The notes beneath the pieces are model-generated. The model made no database searches and was not told where the DNA came from. It was given only the letters and a program-made list of their open reading frames with translations. The position numbers were made by a program, and so were the translations under genes. A DNA stretch of 5,806 nt from Deltaproteobacteria bacterium (GTDB lineage: Bacteria; Desulfobacterota; Binatia; Binatales; Binataceae): NCBI GenBank assembly GCA_021786815.1, contig JAJYMR010000291.1, positions 1 through 5,806 on the forward strand, in the 5' to 3' direction. The stretch's first letter is position 1; each line of letters opens with the position of its first letter. Positions 1 through 5,601 of the stretch are shown here, piece after piece.

Positions 1-1
1 C

Positions 2-256
2 GCGGACGCAACTCCGGAGGACAAGGCTCTCGCAATCATCAACCTGATAGTCGAGGTGATCGGCGTGCTGAGCCTCGCCAACGCGCGCGCCTGCGGCCAG
101 GACGATATCGTGCTTACCGGCAAGATCACCCGGATTTTCCGCTTCATGCAGAAGATTCGGCGTCTTGAGTTCATGTTCGGCCGCGGCTTTGTCATTCCCG
201 ACCACGCCGATTACGCAACCGCAATCGGCGCCGCCCGCACCGCGGCACGGATGTGA
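2..256 (+). CDS. coaW: Type II pantothenate kinase, C-terminal part (5' end lies outside the window)
   Basis: Only the last 84 codons are visible; the reading frame is open to the left edge, so the start lies outside the window and the ATG at 56 is an internal Met. Enzymes of this family (Fumble/PanK-II, actin-like ATPase fold) phosphorylate pantothenate with ATP in the cytoplasm, the first step of CoA synthesis. The visible part matches the C-terminal end of bacterial members in order: a helix leading to SLANARACGQDDIVLTGKIT, where the VLTGKIT strand and turn is a family hallmark; then a spacer ending in FGRGFVIPDHADYATAIGAA, corresponding to the usual FxIPENAxxATAIGAA ending. The TGA stop overlaps the GTG of the next gene (bases ATGTGA), so the two may be translationally coupled. 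The family call is firm. The symbol is the usual one for type II kinases and rests on the C-terminus only. Confidence 0.87.
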   Translation, partial: ADATPEDKALAIINLIVEVIGVLSLANARACGQDDIVLTGKITRIFRFMQKIRRLEFMFGRGFVIPDHADYATAIGAARTAARM

Positions 257-1176
257 TCGCCGTCTCGCGCCCTCCTAAAGCCCGACCGGAGGCGGACTCA
301 AGGTTGACGCGGCCGCTATTAAAGCTGTTTCTGCTGGCCCTAATCGCGTCGGCCTTGCTCTCGGGTGCTGAAACAGGCGTGCACGCACAAGCCCCAAGGA
401 AATCGCCAAGCGCTCAAGGTGGCCAGGCCGAAGGGCTAAAGGGGCAGGAGCCGTCTGCTGAGAAGAGACCAACTCGAGCCGCTCCATTCTGTCCCGCCAC
501 GGCGCGCCAGTCGCCGCGAAAGCCGCAAGGCAAAGCTACCGCTGCCTTATCTCAAGGCTGGGATGATTGGTTTTGGGAGAACGTGCCGACACTGCTTTTG
601 GTCGGGGTCGCTATTGTGGCGGCATTTGTCGCGGTGAGTACGCTGGACGCGATCAGAGTCCAGGCGGACATCGCGAAAGAGGCCCTTGTTAAGTTGGAAC
701 GTGCCTGGCTCGTCGTCATTCCAAAGAAGGCGAGAATTTATCGCCGCGACCACCCCAACGGCCCCGTGTACTCGATATCCATTCAATTTGCCCGCATTAA
801 TTCGGGTCGAAGCCCCGGTTGGATCGTCGGCGGGATCGCCAAGCTCATCCAGCGTAGTGACCCTTTGCCGGACGAGCCAGACTATTCAGGCGCACTGGAT
901 TTTGGGCCTACGCCGGCGCCGCAAGACCAGGAGGTCCCCGAGCAGTACATGCGTGGGTTCATGACCGCTAGCCAGTTCAAAGATTTCTTGCAAGGGCGTT
1001 TGACCGTTGGTGTTTATGGGCTGATCCGATACAAAGACGTTATAGACGACAAGGCTGTCCACGAACTCCGGTTCTGTTTCCTTCTCAGCCCGCCCTTGGA
1101 GGTGCCTGCGGACGGAGGCTACGTGTCGTGCCTCACGCAGTTTGGCGGTCCTCCTGCCTATAACCGAAGCGCCTGA
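253..1176 (+). CDS. Unrecognised exported or membrane-anchored protein (signal peptide, one further membrane helix, C-terminal domain)
   Basis: I do not recognise a named family. From the GTG at 253 the product is 307 residues. Residues about 21-38 form a hydrophobic stretch (PLLKLFLLALIASALLSG) followed by GVHAQA, which reads as a signal peptide cleaved near A45. Residues 46-105 are Pro/Ala/Lys/Gln-rich and probably disordered. Residues 111-129 are a second hydrophobic helix, continued by an amphipathic helix (about 130-150) with QADIAKEALVKLERAW. The rest looks beta-rich, with INSGRSPG near 182-189 and YGLIRYKDVID...HELRFCF at 255-277; proteobacterial hypothetical proteins with a membrane helix followed by a QAxxAxxAL...RAW segment have a similar layout. 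Start is uncertain: GTG 253 overlaps the kinase stop by 4 bases but has no ribosome site, whereas TTG 304 (L18) has GGAGG at 288-292, 11 bases away, and would place the signal peptide at the N-terminus. Third codon positions are less GC-rich than in the flanking genes, hinting at later acquisition. Role unknown. Confidence 0.75.
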   Translation: MIAVSRPPKARPEADSRLTRPLLKLFLLALIASALLSGAETGVHAQAPRKSPSAQGGQAEGLKGQEPSAEKRPTRAAPFCPATARQSPRKPQGKATAALSQGWDDWFWENVPTLLLVGVAIVAAFVAVSTLDAIRVQADIAKEALVKLERAWLVVIPKKARIYRRDHPNGPVYSISIQFARINSGRSPGWIVGGIAKLIQRSDPLPDEPDYSGALDFGPTPAPQDQEVPEQYMRGFMTASQFKDFLQGRLTVGVYGLIRYKDVIDDKAVHELRFCFLLSPPLEVPADGGYVSCLTQFGGPPAYNRSA

Positions 1177-1268
1177 CCGACCACGCAATCAGTTGTATTG
1201 CTTGTGAGGGAGGAGTGGTGCGGTGGCGGGATGCCCGGTCAGCTTTCTCTGCTAGGCGGCGTTGACGA

Positions 1269-1301
1269 TTGGCCCTCTCAACGGAACGACCGAAGGGCCA
1301 A
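1269..1301. repeat. Perfect 8-base inverted repeat (possible hairpin) downstream of the exported-protein gene
   Basis: TTGGCCCT (1269-1276) and AGGGCCAA (1294-1301) are exact reverse complements around a 17-base loop that contains a smaller CGG/CCG pairing (1282-1284 with 1290-1292). It starts 92 bases after the stop codon at 1176. No run of T follows on either strand, so it is not a standard intrinsic terminator. It could be an RNA-stabilising or Rho-linked 3' structure of the upstream transcript, or a protein-binding site. The repeat is seen directly; its function is open. Confidence 0.5.
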
Positions 1302-1341
1302 GGTTCCGCCAGCGCGGGCCGGCAAACGCCCTGAACAGACT

Positions 1342-1358
1342 CGCGGCCTAGCGCCGCG
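1342..1358. repeat. GC-only 6-base stem-loop upstream of the CoA-transferase promoter
   Basis: CGCGGC (1342-1347) and GCCGCG (1353-1358) pair exactly around the five-base loop CTAGC. The stem lies just upstream of the proposed promoter and has no T-run directly after it; a TTTT occurs only at 1374-1377. Short GC stems are common by chance in DNA this GC-rich, so a function is uncertain. Confidence 0.3.
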
Positions 1359-1366
1359 CGTTGCGG

Positions 1367-1396
1367 TTCCAACTTTTCCGCCGTTGGAGTTAGAAT
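1367..1396 (+). promoter_or_regulatory. Candidate sigma-70-type promoter with an inverted repeat between its boxes
   Basis: TAGAAT at 1391-1396 matches the TATAAT -10 consensus in five of six positions and stands out in GC-rich surroundings. TTCCAA at 1367-1372 is a weak -35 box (three of six), 18 bases away. Transcription would start near 1403, giving a leader of about 60 bases before the ATG at 1465. A perfect 6-base inverted repeat, TCCAAC (1368-1373) and GTTGGA (1383-1388) with a 9-base spacer, overlaps the -35 box and fills the spacer, where a repressor or activator could bind. This is a pattern match only; the host's sigma-factor consensus is unknown. Confidence 0.35.
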
Positions 1397-1452
1397 GCGC
1401 CGACCGCTGGCCGCGCCGCGCACGCGCCTGGCGCCGAAAGCATCCGTTTTCC

Positions 1453-1460
1453 AAGGAAGG
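1453..1460 (+). promoter_or_regulatory. Ribosome binding site that fixes the start of the first CoA-transferase
   Basis: AAGGAAGG ends four bases before the ATG at 1465; its AAGGA part is seven bases away, an ideal distance. It decides the start: the frame stays open upstream to a TTG at 1198, but those extra 89 codons encode a low-complexity Arg/Pro-rich tail unlike any family III CoA-transferase N-terminus. Confidence 0.8.
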
Positions 1461-1464
1461 CACG

Positions 1465-2727
1465 ATGGCTTCAGAACTGCTCAAGGGCTTCAGGATGCTC
1501 GAACTTGCCGATGAAAAAGGCTCGTTCTGCGGCAAGATATTTGCCGACCTGGGAGCTGACGTAATCAAGGTGGAACCGGTCGGGGGATGCTCCACGCGGC
1601 GTATCCCGCCCTTCCTCGAAGACATCCCGGATTCCGATCGAAGCCTCTATTTTATCGCGTACCAGGCGGGCAAGCGCTCGGTCACCGCAAACCTGGAGAC
1701 CGCCGACGGCCGCGCCCTGGTGACCGAACTCGCCAGGCAGTCAGACTTCCTCGTGGAGTCTTTCCCGCTCGGCTATCTCGACTCGATAGGGCTTGGGTAC
1801 GACGAGCTTTCGCGCTCCAACCAGCGGCTCATCTACGCGTCGATCACGCCGTTCGGCGACAAGGGCCCGGCGAAAAACTACAAGGCTGCGGATATCGTGA
1901 CGTGGGCTTCGGGCGGGATGATGTACCTGATGGGCGAGGAAGGCCGGCCGCCGCTCCAGATGTCGCTTCCGCAGGCGGGAATGCACGCCGGCGCGGAGGC
2001 CGCGGTCGCCTCGCTTATCGCCCATTATCCGCGCCAGACGAGCGGACTCGGCCAGAAAGTGGTCGTGAACATGCAGGCTTGTATCGTGTGGACGCTCATG
2101 AACGAGCAGGCGATGCCGATCTTCCACGGCGATTTTCTGAGACGGACCGGAGTTTTCGTCGGCTCGAATGACACGCGGCGCAAAATGGTCTTCCGCTGCA
2201 GTGACGGGCACATCTCGATCCTGATAATGGGCGGCCCGGTCGGAGCGCCCTCGACCATCGCGCTTGTCAACTGGATGGCCGAGAAGGGCTTCGCCGCCGA
2301 CTGGATGAAAGCCAAGGACTGGATGTCGTGGGTGCCGGGAATTCTCATGGCGATGACGCAGAAGGATCGCGAAGAGATCGACGAACTCGAGGACCGGGTC
2401 GAGAAATTTTTCCTCACGATGACCAAGCAGGAGATCTATCGCGAGGCGCTGAAGCGTCGGATCCTGCTCGCGCCGGTTGCCACGGTCGCCGACGCGGCAG
2501 CCGACGAGCAGCTCAAAGCGCGCAAGTTCTTCGTTCAGGTGGACCATCAGGACACCCTGGGCCGCTCGCTCACGTTTCCGGGAGCATTCGCGAAATTCAG
2601 CGCGACCCCGATTTCGCCGCCGCGGCGTGCGCCCCGGCTCGGCGAGCACAATCGCGAGGTTTACTCGGGCCTGCTCGGGCTTGGCGACGAGCGGCTTTCG
2701 CGTCTTCGGACTGAAGGCGCCATCTGA
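1465..2727 (+). CDS. Family III (CaiB/BaiF) CoA-transferase homologue lacking the catalytic aspartate
   Basis: Family III CoA-transferases move CoA between carboxylic acids in the cytoplasm as interlocked dimers. The 420-residue product (usual size about 400) shows the family N-terminus, a CoA-binding Rossmann-like half ending in FADLGADVIKVEP (26-38), then AGKRSVTANLETADGRALV and FLVESFPLGYLDSIGLGYDEL, the TSGLGQ turn (192-197), and the typical C-terminal LGEHNREVYSGLLGL. The site of the nucleophilic Asp (D169 in formyl-CoA transferase and CaiB) holds G172: counting from the glycine-rich turn (GLGQ here, GKGQ in the partner), the distance is identical to that of D173 in the downstream protein, with no gap needed. 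Transfer by the standard acyl-anhydride route is therefore unlikely for this subunit alone. It lies 20 bases upstream of a second family III gene, so I infer a two-subunit enzyme, as in benzylsuccinate CoA-transferase BbsE/BbsF. Substrate not identifiable. The start is fixed by AAGGAAGG at 1453-1460. Confidence 0.9.
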   Translation: MASELLKGFRMLELADEKGSFCGKIFADLGADVIKVEPVGGCSTRRIPPFLEDIPDSDRSLYFIAYQAGKRSVTANLETADGRALVTELARQSDFLVESFPLGYLDSIGLGYDELSRSNQRLIYASITPFGDKGPAKNYKAADIVTWASGGMMYLMGEEGRPPLQMSLPQAGMHAGAEAAVASLIAHYPRQTSGLGQKVVVNMQACIVWTLMNEQAMPIFHGDFLRRTGVFVGSNDTRRKMVFRCSDGHISILIMGGPVGAPSTIALVNWMAEKGFAADWMKAKDWMSWVPGILMAMTQKDREEIDELEDRVEKFFLTMTKQEIYREALKRRILLAPVATVADAAADEQLKARKFFVQVDHQDTLGRSLTFPGAFAKFSATPISPPRRAPRLGEHNREVYSGLLGLGDERLSRLRTEGAI

Positions 2728-2736
2728 AGGTCGAAC

Positions 2737-2741
2737 AGGAG
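2737..2741 (+). promoter_or_regulatory. Ribosome binding site supporting the GTG start of the second CoA-transferase
   Basis: AGGAG lies six bases before the GTG at 2748, within the 20-base gap after the previous stop codon (2725-2727). The spacing supports this GTG, which places the conserved LEGIKVLDFA at residues 5-14 as in the family. Confidence 0.75.
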
Positions 2742-2747
2742 CGTCCC

Positions 2748-3962
2748 GTGGCTTACGCGTTGGAAGGAATCAAGGTGCTCGACTTCGCATGGGTCGGAGT
2801 CGGACCGATCACGACAAAATACCTGGCCGACAACGGCGCCGAGGTCATCCGGATCGAGTCCGCGGCCAAGCTCGACGTGCTGCGGCTCGGCCCGCCGTGG
2901 AAGGACGCCCAACCCGGCATCAACCGAAGCCAGTTCTATGCTAGCTACAACAGCTCGAAGAAAGGCATCACGCTCAATCTGGGCCATCCAAAGGCGCGCG
3001 AACTGGTGAGACGGATGGTGCCGTGGGCGGATATCGTCGTCGAAAGCTTCACGCCCAAGGCGATGCGCGGATGGGAGCTCGATTACGAGCATCTGCGGGA
3101 GCTCAAGCCCGACCTGATCATGCTGTCCACGTGCCTGCAGGGGCAGACCGGTCCGAACGCGCTCTATCCGGGCTTCGGGCAACTGATGGCGGCGCTATCG
3201 GGCTTCTACCACATCTCGGGTTACGGACCCGGCTCGGTCTGCCCGCCTTACGGAGCGTATACGGATTTCATCGCGCCGCGTTTCTCCGCCTCGGCGCTGC
3301 TCGCCGCGCTCGACTATCGGCGGCGCACCGGCAAGGGCCAGTACATCGACATGGCGCAGTACGAGGCTGCGCTTCACAATCTCATGCCCGCGCTCGTCGA
3401 TTATTTCGCGACCGGCAGGGTGCTGGGCCCGATGGCCAACGCCTCGGAGCGCTACGCTCCGCACGGCGCCTACCGATGCGAGGACGAAGAGGGAAACGAG
3501 CAGTGGCTCGCGCTCGCGGTCGCAAACGACGCCGAATGGCGCGCGATGCTCGAAGTGCTCGGGGCAAAGGCGTCCGACGCTCGCTTCGACACCCATATGA
3601 CGCGCGTTGAAAATCGCGAAGCGCTGGATTCTTTTGTCAGCGAGGCGGTGCGACATCGGCAGGTGCAAGACCTCGTCGCGAAATTGCAGGCGGCGGGCGT
3701 CTCGGCGTATCGGGTGCAGAACTGCGTCGATCTTCATCAGGACGAAAATCTCGAAGCCTTCGACTTCTGGCACTGGCTCGAACACAAGGAGATGGGACCG
3801 TCGCCGTACGAAGGCCTGCAGCATCGGCTAAGCCGCACGCCGGGCGAGTTGCGCAGCGCCGCTCCGATTCTCGGCCAGCACAACGAGGAAGTGTTCCGCG
3901 GGATGCTCGGGCTTTCCAGCGAGGAGATCGAGCAGCTTCAGAAGGAAAACGTGATATTCTGA
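2748..3962 (+). CDS. Family III (CaiB/BaiF) CoA-transferase, catalytic aspartate present
   Basis: The product is 404 residues, the normal length for the family. Features in order: LEGIKVLDFA (5-14) and GP at 19-20, YLADNGAEVIRIES (25-38), SYNSSKKGITLNLGHPKARE with the usual conserved lysines, ADIVVESFTPKAM, then TDFIAPRFSASALLAAL, in which D173 sits where the nucleophilic aspartate of formyl-CoA transferase and CaiB (D169) lies. After this come RTGKGQYIDMAQ (193-204), HGAYRCEDEEG in the small domain, and the C-terminal LGQHNEEVFRGMLGLSSEEI. In this family the Asp attacks the acyl-CoA thioester and passes through an acyl anhydride and an aspartyl-CoA thioester. The gene follows a paralogue that lacks the Asp, and the two are very probably co-transcribed; I infer that this is the catalytic subunit of a heteromer. 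A homodimer acting alone is also possible. The donor and acceptor acids cannot be predicted. Confidence is high for family, low for reaction. Confidence 0.93.
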   Translation: MAYALEGIKVLDFAWVGVGPITTKYLADNGAEVIRIESAAKLDVLRLGPPWKDAQPGINRSQFYASYNSSKKGITLNLGHPKARELVRRMVPWADIVVESFTPKAMRGWELDYEHLRELKPDLIMLSTCLQGQTGPNALYPGFGQLMAALSGFYHISGYGPGSVCPPYGAYTDFIAPRFSASALLAALDYRRRTGKGQYIDMAQYEAALHNLMPALVDYFATGRVLGPMANASERYAPHGAYRCEDEEGNEQWLALAVANDAEWRAMLEVLGAKASDARFDTHMTRVENREALDSFVSEAVRHRQVQDLVAKLQAAGVSAYRVQNCVDLHQDENLEAFDFWHWLEHKEMGPSPYEGLQHRLSRTPGELRSAAPILGQHNEEVFRGMLGLSSEEIEQLQKENVIF

Positions 3963-4020
3963 GTCACGGCGCGAGCCGAATCGAAAAGGACCCTGACACT
4001 TCCACGGAACTATTTAGCCA

Positions 4021-5259
4021 GTGCGGTACGAGCTTAGGATTGCGCTTCGCTACCTGAGGGCGCGCCGCAAGGACGCCTTCATCTCGGTAACCACGGTGTT
4101 CACCGCGACCGGCGTGATGATCGGAGTGGCCGCGCTCACGATCACGCTGGCGGTGATGGGCGGTTTTGAGCACAGCCTCAAGGAGCGCGTGCTCGCGCTC
4201 AGCCCGCAAATCCAGGTCCTGAGCGAGCAGGGCTCGATCGCCGACTGGGCGAAAATTCAAAAGGCCATCGCCGGCGTTCCCGGCGTGAGCGGCTCGGACC
4301 CGTTCCTGGTGGGACAGGCGATGCTGAGTTCGGGGCGCGGTATCGGCGGCGTAGTGGTCCGCGGTGTCGAACCGAATAACCCGGTGGTGCGCTCGGAATG
4401 GTCGCGCTATGTCGTCGCCGGCAATCTCGGGGACCTGACCGCGACGTCACGGCAATTTCCCGGCGCCTCGGACGGAGTGGTCGCGATCGGAGTGACCCTC
4501 GCGCATCGGCTCAAGGTCAAGGTCGGCGACAGAGTCCGGATGGTCGCGCCGATACTGGCCGGCACCGACTCGGCGATCACGACGAAAACGGGCGATTTCG
4601 CGGTCGGAGCGATTTTCGATTCCGGGATGACCTATCTCGACACGAATATGGCGTTCGTGGACCTTCCGCGCGCGCAGAGTTTCTTCGGCCGAACCGGAAG
4701 GGTCGATGGGATCGACGTGCATCTGACCACGCTGGGGGCAACCGATCGCGTCACGCAGGCGCTGCGCAGGCTTCTCTTGCCGCCATACATGGTGCGCAGC
4801 TGGGTCGAGTACAACCAGTCCGCGTCGGCGGGATTCGCGATGCTCAAGCGGGTCTATACGATCGTTCTGATGCTGCTGATAGCGGTCGCCGCGTTCAATC
4901 TAATCGCGACGCTGATCATGGTCGTGATGGAAAAGCGCAAGGACATCGCGGTGCTGATGGCGATGGGAGCGACGCGCGGCGGCGTGCGGCTGATTTTCGT
5001 TCTGAAGGGGCTGATCGTGGGAGCGGCGGGGACGATAGCGGGCGTGATTATTGGAGTCGCCGGATGCCTTGCGCTCTCGCGCTACCAGTTCATCCACATC
5101 CCGCGCGAAATCTACGGTATCGCAACAGTGCCCGTCTCGATAAGCGCGAGCAATTTTGTCTGGGTTTCGCTCGCCTCGATCCTGCTCTGCCTGCTCGCCA
5201 CGCTCTACCCGGCGCAGCAGGCTTCTCGCGGGATGCCGGTCGAGGTCTTTCGCACCTGA
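4021..5259 (+). CDS. lolC/lolE: LolC/LolE-family lipoprotein-releasing ABC transporter permease
   Basis: This family of inner-membrane permeases works with the ATPase LolD to pull outer-membrane lipoproteins from the inner membrane and hand them to LolA. The 412-residue length fits (E. coli LolC and LolE are about 400 and 414). The N-terminus ELRIALRYLRARRKDAFISV is typical and leads into TM1 (about 21-47, ending VMGGFEHSL). Residues about 50-270 form the periplasmic domain (PQIQVLS, IGGVVVRGVEP, GVTLAHRLKVKVGDRV, YLDTNMAFVDL). TM2 is about 278-303, followed by the coupling-helix motif EKRKDIAVLMAMGAT (304-318); TM3 about 325-352; a loop with IPREIYGI and VPV; TM4 about 378-396 with the closing YPAQQASRGMPVEVFR. 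A MacB-type permease is less likely given the N-terminus and coupling motif. LolC, LolE and LolF-type hybrids cannot be separated here. The GTG is the first possible start because an in-frame TAG lies at 4015-4017. No lolD gene follows, so an ATPase must be encoded elsewhere. Confidence 0.88.
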   Translation: MRYELRIALRYLRARRKDAFISVTTVFTATGVMIGVAALTITLAVMGGFEHSLKERVLALSPQIQVLSEQGSIADWAKIQKAIAGVPGVSGSDPFLVGQAMLSSGRGIGGVVVRGVEPNNPVVRSEWSRYVVAGNLGDLTATSRQFPGASDGVVAIGVTLAHRLKVKVGDRVRMVAPILAGTDSAITTKTGDFAVGAIFDSGMTYLDTNMAFVDLPRAQSFFGRTGRVDGIDVHLTTLGATDRVTQALRRLLLPPYMVRSWVEYNQSASAGFAMLKRVYTIVLMLLIAVAAFNLIATLIMVVMEKRKDIAVLMAMGATRGGVRLIFVLKGLIVGAAGTIAGVIIGVAGCLALSRYQFIHIPREIYGIATVPVSISASNFVWVSLASILLCLLATLYPAQQASRGMPVEVFRT

Positions 5260-5285
5260 CCTGTCCCAAGCGGCACTCCCAGGCG

Positions 5286-5311
5286 CGCGTCACGGCCGCA
5301 GCCACGACGCG
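5286..5311. terminator. GC-rich stem-loop between convergent genes (possible factor-dependent or weak terminator)
   Basis: CGCGTC (5286-5291) pairs with GACGCG (5306-5311); inside it GGC (5294-5296) pairs with GCC (5301-5303) around the loop CGCA, with a symmetric AC/AC internal loop. It lies 26 bases after the permease stop and 11 bases beyond the end of the facing small ORF, where a bidirectional terminator would sit. No T-run follows on either strand, so an intrinsic terminator is not proven. Confidence 0.3.
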
Positions 5312-5322
5312 GCGCGAGCCGC

Positions 5323-5601
5323 CTACTCGTTTTCGGAAGACGGCGGCTTCTGGGCGAGCTTGGGTTTTCTCACCACCAGGGTTTCGTGTCCGCGGACTCG
5401 GATGGTCCGCGCCGGCTCGGACTGCATATTGGGCGAAGGCTGAGTATCAGACCGCCGGGGACGCGCAGTACTGCGCTGGCGGCGCCAATTGTTCAGTTCC
5501 TTCGACAGCTTCTTTGCCAGCGAGTTTTCTTCGCGATCGCCGACATCGTCCTGGCCGTCCGTTAAAGTGAATTGAGCGTCGGATATCTCCTTCGAACTCA
5601 T
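5323..5601 (-). CDS. Small hydrophilic hypothetical protein, 92 residues
   Basis: I do not recognise this protein. It is read from ATG at 5601-5599 to TAG at 5325-5323. GAGGAG at 5606-5611 lies four bases upstream of the ATG on the - strand, which supports translation. The product has no membrane segment or signal peptide, is rich in Ser, Glu, Lys, Arg, Gln and Pro, and is probably largely disordered. It has an acidic N-terminal part (DGQDDVGDREEN), a possible short helix (SLAKKLSKELNNWRRQR), a Pro/Ser/Arg-rich middle, and a more ordered-looking basic stretch near the end (RTIRVRGHETLVVRKPK). Nothing suggests a function. It faces the permease gene, leaving a 63-base gap. Because GC-rich DNA produces many chance ORFs, it is a probable gene only; the ribosome site and the lack of a better frame here favour it. 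Confidence 0.5.
   Translation of the reverse strand: MSSKEISDAQFTLTDGQDDVGDREENSLAKKLSKELNNWRRQRSTARPRRSDTQPSPNMQSEPARTIRVRGHETLVVRKPKLAQKPPSSENE

Noticed and set aside
1198..1464. N-terminal extension of the first CoA-transferase from a TTG at 1198
   Set aside because: The 89 extra residues are Arg/Pro/Ala-rich with no family similarity, there is no ribosome site at 1198, and the ATG at 1465 has a strong one at the conserved N-terminus.
1741..2649. 302-codon - strand open frame inside the first CoA-transferase
   Set aside because: It is antisense to a clearly conserved coding frame, has a His/Arg-rich low-complexity translation and no credible family.
3195..3824. 209-codon - strand open frame inside the second CoA-transferase
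   Set aside because: It is antisense to a conserved coding frame; such frames are expected in GC-rich genes.
5391..5411. Inverted repeat CGCGGAC / GTCCGCG
   Set aside because: It lies within the small - strand ORF, in codons for a basic segment; GC-rich 7-base dyads are expected by chance here.
4398..5570. Long + strand open frame of 390 codons overlapping the permease
   Set aside because: It is an out-of-frame shadow of the permease gene: the translation is Arg/Asp/Gly-rich with no domain, and it arises from GC-rich codon bias.
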